A DNA stretch of 64,000 bases from NCBI RefSeq assembly GCF_000938305.1, contig NZ_JYMT01000031.1, positions 186,001 through 250,000 of the forward strand, given 5' to 3'. The position numbers and the translations under genes are program-made. The notes beneath the pieces were generated by a model. The model had not been told where the DNA came from and ran no database searches. It saw only the letters and a list, made by a program, of their open reading frames with translations. Source of the stretch: Bradyrhizobium sp. LTSP885. GTDB taxonomy: Bacteria > Pseudomonadota > Alphaproteobacteria > Rhizobiales > Xanthobacteraceae. Positions 42,026 to 50,250 of this stretch are shown here, piece after piece; position 1 is the first letter of the stretch, and every line of letters begins with the position of its first letter.

Positions 42026-42214
42026 TCAACCGACCCGCTTCTTGACAGGTACTGGTGGTGGATTGATTTCGGCGATTTTGCGAAGGCAGTCAGTTTCGGT
42101 GTCATGCGGGCCGGAGACGAAGGTCCCGGAGACCTTGGTCGAGTACCAGCCGGAGATGACGCCAAGGCGGGATGCCTCTTCGGTCTTGACGTGACGGGGC
42201 GACAGATTTTGCAT
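42026..42214 (-). CDS. Small hypothetical protein
   Basis: 62 residues, containing GVISGWYSTKVSGTFVSGPHDTETDCLRKIAEINPP, which reads like a single small structured domain with one Cys. The ribosome site is poor, so the gene call rests on the protein-like composition. Family unknown. Confidence 0.4.
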   Translation of the reverse strand: MQNLSPRHVKTEEASRLGVISGWYSTKVSGTFVSGPHDTETDCLRKIAEINPPPVPVKKRVG

Positions 42215-42719
42215 CAGGTGCTTTCGGTTGGGCCGTTCCGATTCTGCGTCGAACCGGCCGGATGAAGTTCAGTCGTTCAGGCTACGCCGCTCCAGATCTG
42301 GCCTCGATGTTGGCCCGCAGGCGGCAGATATCAGTGGCGATTTGCGCGGCCATGGCCGGGACGCTTGTCGAGGTCGATCGGAGGGCCCTCAACGCGGTGC
42401 GGCGGCCGGAAGCTCGCGATCGATGCCCTCGATGCGGAACGGGTGCCTGAATTGTACCGTGTCCCGTCGCGGGTGCATGGACAATCCGCAGCGCAATGCA
42501 TCTGCGCGACAACCCATTAAATTGTCCGGCCATCGTCGCACCGTGCGCGCTTTCGCGGCAACTAGCTATGGTTTTCTCATGCGCATACGCATTTGACCAA
42601 ACAGAGCAGCCAAAGCCTTGTTTTCGGCGGCTTCGTAGCCACTTCCGAGACAGACCCGTTGCAGAATGCATGTCGATGAAGATTCGTCGCGGCTTCAAGA
42701 TGTGGATGGGAAAAGCCTC
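42215..42719. other. Stretch without a convincing gene
   Basis: About 500 bases between two small genes. Frames are open on both strands but show no ribosome sites or protein-like composition. GC falls towards 42540-42660 (ttttctcatgcgcatacgca region), which may hold the promoter of the gene at 42720. Confidence 0.35.
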
Positions 42720-42914
42720 ATGACCAATGATCCCTCCCCGACCTTAAGTGCCAGTGAGTTTGATTCCTTGCGCGAGATCAGCAAGGGCGACGCGCAGCGC
42801 GAGATCCCGCAGGTTCACTGGGAACGACTTGTCGGCATGGGCTATGCCTTAAGGCGGCTCGGCGAGCTTGGCTTGACCGCATCAGGAACACGTCGTCTCG
42901 CGGCGGGCAAATAG
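42720..42914 (+). CDS. Small hypothetical protein
   Basis: 64 residues from the ATG at 42720, beginning MTNDPSPTLSASEFDSLREI and ending LGLTASGTRRLAAGK. It looks like a compact winged-helix-sized or helical domain (a helix, then HWERLVGMGYALRRLGELGLT), a form met in small rhizobial proteins. It may be a stand-alone helix-turn-helix remnant. No functional name can be given. Confidence 0.55.
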   Translation: MTNDPSPTLSASEFDSLREISKGDAQREIPQVHWERLVGMGYALRRLGELGLTASGTRRLAAGK

Positions 42915-42970
42915 CCGCTCCCGCCTTTGCGTGCTCACGACTGCTTTGGGTCCAGGACGGACGTCAACAC

Positions 42971-43080
42971 GCGTAGCTCGGATGAGCGGAGCGATATCCG
43001 GGATGCCTGTAGCCCGCAGGCCGCGGAGCCTGCCATCGGGCGCGCGTTCGCGCGACCCGTTGGCTGATGCGGGCTACAAG
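42971..43080. repeat. 110-base dispersed repeat, copy A
   Basis: Runs from gcgtagctcggatgagcgga to gatgcgggctacaag and is about 85 percent identical by eye to 50043-50151. Its ends (cgtagc / gctac) are inverted, and it contains the internal palindrome gggcgcgcgttcgcgcg. It is an intergenic mobile-looking repeat of the REP type, not coding. Confidence 0.8.
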
Positions 43081-43123
43081 CTCGCCGAATTATGTCCGGC
43101 TGACAGTTCGCGCTTGCGCCTTA

Positions 43124-43420
43124 TCAAACGGCGTCCTTGGCAACCTTCAACGGTGACGCCTTTACCGACTTGCTGGCCGGCTTGGCGGCGAACTCCATCG
43201 GCTCTTTCGTGAACGGGTTGACGCCGCTGCGGGCCTCGGTCGCGGGCTTGTTCACCACCGACATTTTGACGAAGCCGGGAATAACGAACTCGCCGGATTC
43301 ATTCAGCTCCTTGTAGCCGACGATCGCCATCTGCTCGATGACGGTCTTTACGTCTCCCTTGGAAAGCTGCGTTGCTTCCGCGATTGCATCAATCAACTGG
43401 TTCTTGGTCATCTTGGCCAT
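43124..43420 (-). CDS. HU/IHF-family DNA-binding protein
   Basis: 98 residues from the ATG at 43420, with AAGGAAA upstream. MAKMTKNQLIDAIAEATQLSKGDVKTVIEQM is the HU dimerisation helix pair. The beta arm FVIPGFVKMSVVNKPATEARSGVNPFTKEPMEF lacks the usual GRNP core (here SGVNPFTKE), and a Lys/Ala/Ser-rich tail (KPASKSVKASPLKVAKDAV) resembles histone-H1-like extensions. It is a nucleoid protein, probably a divergent accessory HU. It is monocistronic. Confidence 0.92.
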   Translation of the reverse strand: MAKMTKNQLIDAIAEATQLSKGDVKTVIEQMAIVGYKELNESGEFVIPGFVKMSVVNKPATEARSGVNPFTKEPMEFAAKPASKSVKASPLKVAKDAV

Positions 43421-43862
43421 ATTGGTTTCCTTATGTGAGCGAAGCGCACGGGCGGCGCCGGGTGTGACGCCCCGGTTCCAAATGCCACCGCGATGCGCGT
43501 CTCGTCCGTGTCGGATGATCCTGGGGTCACCGGGCTTAAAACCTATCGAGGCCAAAAGCGCAAGGATTAGCTCGATTCTGTGCATAACGCCCGAGGACGA
43601 TTGTCGACGCTGCCGGGCTCCTTTGTGGCCTTGCCCGCCACGATTCCGTCGGCCGGCCCCGCCGTGCTTGCTCTCCGGTCGAAAACTCAAATCAGCGAAG
43701 ATGAACAAGTGCGGCCAGTTTGCATCAATCTAAAGGTGTATGAGAGGATTTTCGCTCGTAAAAATATTGATGAAGATTCTGCGCCGGATGTGAACTGCCT
43801 CACGTCGGAATGAGTGTATTAATGATTGGTTACTATCTTAGATTAATTAATGGAGAACTCAC
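43421..43862. other. AT-rich upstream region of the gene at 43863
   Basis: The last 150 bases (43720-43860) drop sharply in GC (for example aaaaatattgatgaag and tattaatgattggttact) compared with the window, as in a foreign or strongly regulated promoter. The first 300 bases have no gene-like frame. GGAGAAC sits before the GTG at 43863. Confidence 0.4.
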
Positions 43863-44654
43863 GTGGTAGATACTTCTCAGCTTTACAAGAACTTTGCTCA
43901 TGTCAATTCACTCGTCCATCAGACGCTGCCGGGCGGCTTCGGCATGGGCGGCGGCAGCCGGTATCAGCACGCCATCCAATCATGGGCCGTCACCGGGAAA
44001 TCAGCCGACGACATGTGGTACTCCTACTACATGGTCGAAATCGACAGCATCCTGTTCACGTCCGTAGACGGCACGTTCAAGCTGCACGAGTACAATTACG
44101 ACTGCCGTCTCGTCGATGCCAATGGGCAGATCGTACCATTGACCGAACTGGTCGCGGTCACGCCCGATACCACGCAGGGGTCGACCTCGTACACCACGTC
44201 GATGAGTGAGTCGTTCTCGGCGAGCGGCGGCTTCTTCGGCGCGGACCCGACCGCGACCATCGGCGGGTCAGTGACGTTCGGACACAGCGTGACGCGGAGC
44301 GTGCCCGACATCGGCATCAATAACCGGAGCATCACCAGCGACGGGCAAAACGCGTCCTGGACGCTTCAGGTCGCGGGCGAGGCACCCGCCCAGCATGCGT
44401 CGATGGAGTTCACCGCGCAAATGTTGTTCCGCGTTCCGACCAAACCCGGCCCGCAACCCAACTATGGCGTGAAGCTCGAGTTCAATTCGCAGGTGTTCGA
44501 CGACGACGAAAACGGCACCGGCTATCACGACCGGACTTGCGCGTTGATGATGCCGCAGCTCGGGACCACCAAGCTGGTGGAATGGGGCGACCGCGGCATG
44601 TACTGCGTGCTGAAGCCGGAAATCATCAAGCTGGTCACCCCGGTCGTGCCGTAA
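43863..44654 (+). CDS. Beta-rich protein of unknown family, possible pore-forming type
   Basis: 263 residues from a GTG with GGAGAAC upstream. No signal peptide, and one Cys pair region (YDCRL, RTCALM, MYCVL). It is almost entirely beta-strand. The centre (about 105-165) is a Ser/Thr/Gly-rich segment, SYTTSMSESFSASGGFFG continuing ATIGGSVTFGHSVTRS, alternating polar and small residues like a membrane-inserting beta-hairpin stem. This recalls small beta-pore-forming proteins, but I cannot match a named family. A lower-GC promoter and an acidic partner gene 99 bases downstream add interest. Confidence 0.7.
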   Translation: MVDTSQLYKNFAHVNSLVHQTLPGGFGMGGGSRYQHAIQSWAVTGKSADDMWYSYYMVEIDSILFTSVDGTFKLHEYNYDCRLVDANGQIVPLTELVAVTPDTTQGSTSYTTSMSESFSASGGFFGADPTATIGGSVTFGHSVTRSVPDIGINNRSITSDGQNASWTLQVAGEAPAQHASMEFTAQMLFRVPTKPGPQPNYGVKLEFNSQVFDDDENGTGYHDRTCALMMPQLGTTKLVEWGDRGMYCVLKPEIIKLVTPVVP

Positions 44655-44753
44655 CGCACGCGGTCGCCACAGCCGGCCTGCGCCGCCTCTCACGATTCCG
44701 CGCAGGCCCGGCCGGAGAACCCCGTAACCCGACAGCTATGGCAGGAGCCAGCA

Positions 44754-45242
44754 ATGGGAAAAATACAGGAAATGCTCGATTTTGTGAATTCGTCGCCCCC
44801 GGACATCGCCAAGATAGCCCTCGAGTATCTTTCCATCGAGGACCAGAGGACCATCTTTGACGCCTTCATGGAGCTTCGGAATCAGCGGCAACTCACTTCG
44901 GAAGAAAAATCGGCGATGAACGTCGTCGCATCCGAGGTCCTGGCGGACGCCAGGAAGACGTTGGCAGAGTTTCAGGCGGAACACGGTCTGGATCCGGCGC
45001 ACGGTGTGCATATCGAGCCTCCGCTCCCCCCACTGATCATAAATGACGCTTTGAAGCTCGGCGAAGAGATAAAAGCCGAGATGGAGGCCAAACAGGACGA
45101 CGACACTCCGACCGACCTCGGAGATACCGGCCATCAGAATGGCGACGGGCCGAACGGCGGCGACAACAATGCCGGCGATTTGAATGGTCCCGACGACGAT
45201 CACAAGGAGGGAGAGATCATAGAGGGAGAGCACGCCCACTAG
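44754..45242 (+). CDS. Acidic hypothetical protein, partner of the gene at 43863
   Basis: 162 residues, GCAGGAG before the ATG. Residues 1-75 are helical (MGKIQEMLDFVNSSPPDIAKIAL, TIFDAFMELRNQRQLTSEEKSAMNVVASEVL). From about 105 the chain becomes a very acidic Asp/Gly/Asn-rich tail (DDDTPTDLGDTGHQNGDG, then GPDDDHKEGE) likely to be disordered or calcium-binding. No family is recognised. It may regulate or chaperone the upstream beta protein. Confidence 0.65.
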   Translation: MGKIQEMLDFVNSSPPDIAKIALEYLSIEDQRTIFDAFMELRNQRQLTSEEKSAMNVVASEVLADARKTLAEFQAEHGLDPAHGVHIEPPLPPLIINDALKLGEEIKAEMEAKQDDDTPTDLGDTGHQNGDGPNGGDNNAGDLNGPDDDHKEGEIIEGEHAH

Positions 45243-45351
45243 CGAAGGATAGCCAGGGCATGGTCCGAGCGTCTGGCAGCACGCCCGGACAACGCAGCGC
45301 GGTTTCGAATTCCGATGACAGTGCCCGTTGAGAATGCTCAATCCGGCAACT

Positions 45352-46509
45352 TCACACGAACGGCACGAAGATATCGGGCCGTTTGGGGAGAAGCCGCCGA
45401 AAATAGCGCCGTCCTTCATCCGAAACGGTGTTGCTGCCGGCAAAGAAGTCGTCCGGCATATGGCGCGTTTTGCCGGCCACATGCTCGAGCGGCACGAGCA
45501 GAGGTTCGATGCGGTTGCCGTCATAATGCAGCACCACCGAGCCACTGCCGGCCAACGCGCTTTGCGCGGCAAAGGCGCCAGCGGCAAAAGCCTCCTTGCG
45601 GTCGATTTCGTCGATCACGCCGATATATCCGCGTGGCAGATAGCCCAGCGTGTCGACGCGCGCCCTCGCCTTGGGAAAACGCGATTTCAGCGCTTTCTGG
45701 ATCTCGATGCCGAGATCGCCGCCGGTTAGTTGCAGATTGCCATGGGCGTCGCGCTCGACCGCCTCGCCCGCCAGCGCCTCGGCGAGAGGCCTTCCCATCT
45801 CGTCCTGCACGCCCTCGGACATCGAGACGATACAGCGGCCCAGGCGCGCATAAACCGCATCGACCTCGCTGAGGAACTGGACAACCGAAAACGGTCTTTC
45901 CGGAGTGTAGATCAGATGCGGGGCGTCATCCGGCGATTGCTGCCAGCCCGCGGCGGCGGCGGTGAGGAAGCCGGCATGGCGGCCCATGACGATGGCCACA
46001 TAGATGCCCGGCATGGCGCGAAAATCGAGATCGACGCTGACCAGGGCATTGGCGACGAAGGCGGCGGCCGAGATGAAGCCGGGGACGTGATCGTTCTCCA
46101 TCAGGTCGTTATCGATGGTCTTGGGGGCATGCACGAAATGGCAGGGACCACTTGACTGTTGCCGCAGCAATTCAAGCGTTCCGGCGGTATCATTGCCGCC
46201 AATATAGACGAAGGCGCGGGCGTCCAGCCGCTCCAGAGCCGTCAGGATATCTGCGCACGCGCCAGAATTGGGTTTGTCGCGGGTCGAGCCGAGCGCCGAA
46301 TTGGGCGTGTTGCCGAGGCGGCGGAGTTCGGCCTCGGGGATGGCGGTGAGATCGACGACGTTTCCCGCCGTGAGACCTCGCACGCCATAGCGCGCGCCCA
46401 GAATGCGCAACGATGGATCATGCCTGCGCGCGGCAAGGATGGCGCCACACAGGGTCTGGTTGATCACAGCGGTGGGGCCGCCGCCCTGGGCGATGACGAT
46501 CGATGGCAT
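45352..46509 (-). CDS. 6-phosphofructokinase, probably pyrophosphate-dependent type
   Basis: 385 residues with GGAGG right before the ATG. It starts IVIAQGGGPTAVINQTLCGAI. Instead of the ATP-type GGDGS it has GGNDTAG (104-110), and it has APKTIDNDL (128-136) with Lys in place of Gly. Both features mark pyrophosphate-using phosphofructokinases, although the usual Asp of GGDD is Asn. MGRHAGFLTAAAA and CIVSMSEGVQDEMGRP are further family blocks. It phosphorylates fructose-6-phosphate or a related sugar phosphate, and lies with GT4 and GH13 genes in a sugar cluster. Confidence 0.9.
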   Translation of the reverse strand: MPSIVIAQGGGPTAVINQTLCGAILAARRHDPSLRILGARYGVRGLTAGNVVDLTAIPEAELRRLGNTPNSALGSTRDKPNSGACADILTALERLDARAFVYIGGNDTAGTLELLRQQSSGPCHFVHAPKTIDNDLMENDHVPGFISAAAFVANALVSVDLDFRAMPGIYVAIVMGRHAGFLTAAAAGWQQSPDDAPHLIYTPERPFSVVQFLSEVDAVYARLGRCIVSMSEGVQDEMGRPLAEALAGEAVERDAHGNLQLTGGDLGIEIQKALKSRFPKARARVDTLGYLPRGYIGVIDEIDRKEAFAAGAFAAQSALAGSGSVVLHYDGNRIEPLLVPLEHVAGKTRHMPDDFFAGSNTVSDEGRRYFRRLLPKRPDIFVPFV

Positions 46510-46636
46510 GGATCCTCCATAACTTGTTTCTTGCTATGCCGCCCGTGGACTGTGAGAGACGATTGAAGCGAAGATTGGCCAATCCCGCAACGTTGGCCGT
46601 AGATTTTCTGCAACCACCGATTATTAGCCAAGGATC

Positions 46637-47644
46637 TTAGCCAAGGATCGATCGGTACAGGGCCAAATATCGATCGGCCATGAGATCGACCGTGAAGCGT
46701 GCCGATACCGCCGCACGGCACGCGGCGCGATCGATTTCGCCGATACGATTGATCGCATCGACCGCCGCATCGAGGCTGTCGACGAGGAAGCCGGTGACGC
46801 CATCTTCGATCAGCTCGGGCATCGATCCGCGGTTGCAGGCAATCACCGGCGTTCCGCAGGCGAGCGCTTCCACCACCGAGAGGCCAAACGGCTCATCGAA
46901 ATTGATCAGGTGGAGCAGCGCGCGCGCGGAGCCGAGAGTCCTGGCCCGCGCCGCGCCGCCGACCGCGCCGAGGTAGACGACGGACCGGCCGTCGAGCGCG
47001 GGCGCGACCTTGTCGTTGTGATAAGTCTGGTCCTGGACGATGCCGGCCATGATCAATTTCCGTCCGGATCGATGGGCTGCCGTGATCGCTTCGGCAGCCC
47101 CCTTGTCCGGATGAATGCGGCCGAAGAAAAGCAGATCGTCGCTGCCAAGCGGGTCGAACGGAAAATCCCCGAGCGGGATGCCATGGTGGATCGTTGCGGC
47201 ATAGCGCAGATCCGGATGGCGGTCGGCCTGGCTGATGGCGACATAATGGACGCGGTCTTCGTATTGCTTGTAGGCAGGTAGAATGCGCTCCGACGAGAAA
47301 CCGTGGATCGTGGTCACCATGGGGATCCCGACCAGTCGCGAGAAGGCGAGCGGGACGAAGTCGGCCTGGTTGTGAATCAGATCGAACCGACCAGCCTGTT
47401 CAAAGACATGGGCGACGTGGAGCATCTCCCACACTTTGGCGTCGATCGTGGGGTCCTCGGAATAGGGCGCCGGGCAAACGCCATCGAGTCTGGCCGCGGT
47501 TTGGCTATCCTTGGTAGCGAACAGGGTGACATCGACACCGCGCGCCACCAGCGCCTCGGTCAAGAGACTCGTCACCTGTTCCCAGGGACCGTAATGGCGC
47601 GGCGGTGTACGCCATGAGATCGGCGCCAGCATGGCGATACGCAA
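46637..47644 (-). CDS. GT4-family glycosyltransferase
   Basis: 335 residues. The start is probably TTG at 47644 (AAGGAGGG just upstream), giving MRIAMLAPISWRTPPRHYGPWE, the normal beginning of GT4 enzymes. The donor site is the C-terminal DEPFGLSVVEALACGTPVIACNRGSMPELIEDGVTGFLV with its EX7E-type motif, and LLFFGRIHPDKGAAEAI lies before it. It transfers a sugar from a nucleotide donor. With the GH13 and PFK genes it may make or remodel a small glucoside or storage sugar. Confidence 0.92.
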   Translation of the reverse strand: MRIAMLAPISWRTPPRHYGPWEQVTSLLTEALVARGVDVTLFATKDSQTAARLDGVCPAPYSEDPTIDAKVWEMLHVAHVFEQAGRFDLIHNQADFVPLAFSRLVGIPMVTTIHGFSSERILPAYKQYEDRVHYVAISQADRHPDLRYAATIHHGIPLGDFPFDPLGSDDLLFFGRIHPDKGAAEAITAAHRSGRKLIMAGIVQDQTYHNDKVAPALDGRSVVYLGAVGGAARARTLGSARALLHLINFDEPFGLSVVEALACGTPVIACNRGSMPELIEDGVTGFLVDSLDAAVDAINRIGEIDRAACRAAVSARFTVDLMADRYLALYRSILG

Positions 47645-47668
47645 GCAACCCTCCTTCCCTGCTCGGTG

Positions 47669-49270
47669 TTATCCGGCGCTGAGCACGACAGCTTCATTCG
47701 ACCGTAGCAGGATGGCCCCGCCTTCAACCAGCGTCGCATCGTCGAGCGTTGACAACAGCACCCTGCTCCCATGTGCCCAATCCGGCAACTGCAGCCGGTG
47801 CGGCCCTCCCCCGAGGTTGAGCGCCACGAGCAGCCGCTCCGAATCGTGCCGGCGCTCGTAAGCAAGTATCTCGCCTGCCCCACTCAACAGGACGAAATCA
47901 CCGGTCGACAACGCCAGGCAATTCCGCCTGAGCGCAATCAGCCGACGATAAAGTGTCAGGATCGATTGAGGATCTTCCGTCATGCGCGCCACGTTACGCG
48001 CAGGCCAGTCGGCATTGAGCGGCAGCCACGGCTTGGCCGTGGTGAAACCGGCATGTTCACTCTCATCCCATGGCATCGGCGTGCGCACGGGGTCGCGGCC
48101 CAACGACAAACCGGGCTCGCGCAACTCGCGCGGGTCCCGGACCTCGGATGGTTCGATCCCGACATCACTCAAACCGAGTTCGTCGCCATAGTAGAGCGTG
48201 GGCGTGCCGCGGAGCGTCAGCAAAAGCATTGCGGCGACGCGGGCCTGAGCCTGGCCGCGCCTGGCGGCCACGCGCGGCCGGTCATGGTTGCCCAGCACCC
48301 AGTTTGGCCAGCCACCGGGCGGTAGCGCCGCCTCATAGTTGACGATCAAGGCCGCAAGCGACCGCGCGTCCCACGGCGCATCGATGAGCTGGAAATTGAA
48401 CGGCAGATGCACTTCCGGGCGCGTCTCACCATAATATTGCATGAGCCGGTCGACCGGCAGGTAGATCTCACCAATCAGGACGCGCTCGCTCTGCCCCCCG
48501 GCGCCATAGCTGTCGGCGATGTCACGCATCTCGGCGGCGATCCGGTGCACCTCGGGCTGGTCTGTCGAATGTAGCTGAAGCAGGCGGTGCATTTCGCCCA
48601 TCTCGGACCGATAGGCCGGGTTGGGTGGATTGTCCGGAAAGTCTGCCGCCTTGATCATGTGCCACAGCACATCGATACGGAAGCCATCGACGCCGCGGTC
48701 GAACCAGAAACGCATCACATCGTACATCGCCGCTTGCACGGCCGGATCACGCCAGTTGAGGTCCGGCTGCTCCTTCAGAAAGGCGTGGTAGTAATATTGT
48801 CCGGTCGCCTCGTCCCATTGCCAGGCCGAGCCGCCGAAATCGCTGATCCAGTTGTTGGGTGGTCCGCCGTCGGCGGCAGGATCGCGCCAGATGTACCAGT
48901 TTCTTCTCTCATTTTCTCGCGAAGCGCGGCTCTCGACAAACCATCTGTGCTGGTCGGATGTGTGGTTGGGCACGAAGTCGAGCAAGACCTTGAGCCCCCG
49001 CCGATGGGCTTGCATCAGCAGATCGTCGAAGTCTGCCAGTGTGCCGAAGCGTGGATCGACGTCGCAATAGTCGGCAACGTCATAGCCGAAATCGACCATC
49101 GGCGACGGATAGACGGGAGAGATCCAGATCGCGTCGACCCCAAGGCCGACAAGATAGTCGAGCCGCCGCCCGATCCCCGCGAGGTCGCCGATGCCGTCGT
49201 CGTTGGTGTCCTGAAAGGAGCGTGGGTAGATCTGATAGATCACCCCCGCCTGCCACCAGAGCGCGGTCAT
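47669..49270 (-). CDS. GH13 alpha-glucosidase / trehalose-isomaltose-type hydrolase
   Basis: 533 residues. GH13 regions are intact: I DFVPNHTS, II GFRIDVLWHM with the nucleophile Asp, III GEIYLPVDRL with the acid/base Glu, IV VLGNHDRPR. The N-terminus WWQAGVIYQIYPRSFQDTNDDGIGDLAGI marks the oligo-1,6-/alpha-glucosidase subgroup, and the C-terminal beta domain is present. It is cytosolic, without a signal peptide. It cleaves alpha-glucosidic bonds of short sugars and is first of the leftward GH13-GT4-PFK group. Confidence 0.94.
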   Translation of the reverse strand: MTALWWQAGVIYQIYPRSFQDTNDDGIGDLAGIGRRLDYLVGLGVDAIWISPVYPSPMVDFGYDVADYCDVDPRFGTLADFDDLLMQAHRRGLKVLLDFVPNHTSDQHRWFVESRASRENERRNWYIWRDPAADGGPPNNWISDFGGSAWQWDEATGQYYYHAFLKEQPDLNWRDPAVQAAMYDVMRFWFDRGVDGFRIDVLWHMIKAADFPDNPPNPAYRSEMGEMHRLLQLHSTDQPEVHRIAAEMRDIADSYGAGGQSERVLIGEIYLPVDRLMQYYGETRPEVHLPFNFQLIDAPWDARSLAALIVNYEAALPPGGWPNWVLGNHDRPRVAARRGQAQARVAAMLLLTLRGTPTLYYGDELGLSDVGIEPSEVRDPRELREPGLSLGRDPVRTPMPWDESEHAGFTTAKPWLPLNADWPARNVARMTEDPQSILTLYRRLIALRRNCLALSTGDFVLLSGAGEILAYERRHDSERLLVALNLGGGPHRLQLPDWAHGSRVLLSTLDDATLVEGGAILLRSNEAVVLSAG

Positions 49271-49397
49271 GCTGAAGCCGGTTCGAGGGTGAAACTTAAC
49301 TCTCTACCTGTTGTGATCTGAAGTCGACGGTTATTCTCCGGATCTCGTACTTCGGATCGGTTGTCGGGATGATCGCGGATCGCTTTGGGGACTTGCC

Positions 49398-49946
49398 ATG
49401 ACGCCGCATGCAAGGTTGCTTGGAATCATTGTCGCTCTATCGTGGCTCGGGCTGTCTGTGGCATCAGCGGCCGACGGTCCATCGAAAGATAGCGGACCAT
49501 CAAAAGATACCTGGAAGGGCGCCTGGAAATTCGAGATCGACCGCCAGGATCGGCCATGGCTCGGCTTTTACGACACCAGGGGCAAGACAGTATTTCGCAT
49601 CGGCTGCGGCACGCATTTCGAGATCGATGCGGTCTATCCGGGGGATGCGCGGAAACAGGAACACACCGAGGCCTCGATCACAATCGCCAACGGCAAGACG
49701 CAGTTGGATTTCGCCGGCTTCACCTACGTCGGGCCAGAGTCCTTCCCGGCGAACACCACGATGTTCAATCAGCCGGACCTCGGCTATCCCGAGCTTGACG
49801 AAGACAAATGGCGCGCGCTGGAAAATCGCGTCTTCGATCTTCTGGGCTCCGGGCAGCCGCTGACGATCTCGGCCGATGGCAAAAGCTACGTGCTGCCGCC
49901 GGCCAAGGTGCCGCGCTGGCGGGCGCGCTTCCAGAAAATCTGCTGA
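49398..49946 (+). CDS. Hypothetical secreted protein
   Basis: 182 residues with a signal peptide (about 1-25, ending SVASA). The mature N-terminus has the direct repeat DGPSKDSGPSKD. The domain TWKGAWKFEIDRQDRPWLGFYDTRGKTVFRIGCG is beta-rich, with two Cys (GCGTHF, QKIC at the end). The family is not recognised. Confidence 0.75.
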   Translation: MTPHARLLGIIVALSWLGLSVASAADGPSKDSGPSKDTWKGAWKFEIDRQDRPWLGFYDTRGKTVFRIGCGTHFEIDAVYPGDARKQEHTEASITIANGKTQLDFAGFTYVGPESFPANTTMFNQPDLGYPELDEDKWRALENRVFDLLGSGQPLTISADGKSYVLPPAKVPRWRARFQKIC

Positions 49947-50020
49947 CACGCCGACCGCAAGCAGGCCACACTTCGAGCGCCTCTTCTTCGCGGCGCCGGC
50001 TCCAGCCGTGACCTCGCGCG

Positions 50021-50151
50021 CAGGATGGGTGGAGCGCAGCAAGCGTAGCCCGGATGAGCGGAGCGATATCCGGGACGCCGAGACCCCGCATGTCGCTGAG
50101 CCTGTCATCGGGCGCGCGTTCGCGCGACCCGTTGGCTCATGCGGGCTACAA
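50021..50151. repeat. Composite repeat: truncated type-A arm fused to the 110-base repeat
   Basis: 50021-50042 (gcaggatgggtggagcgcag) matches one arm of the repeats at 40083 and 51626. It passes directly into 50043-50151, the second copy of the element at 42971. One repeat thus appears to have inserted into or replaced half of another. Confidence 0.75.
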
Positions 50152-50250
50152 GCTATCTGCCATAGGTCATCCTCCAGGATAACCTTGTCACAGAAATTAC
50201 CGTGTCGCGCTCATGGGGTGCAGTCCAGCACTGTCGCCGTAATAGCTAAT

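Noticed and set aside
41279..42265. Long plus-strand frame overlapping the TIGR04222 gene
   Set aside because: It is a shifted frame of a GC-rich gene with Arg-rich composition and no start signal.
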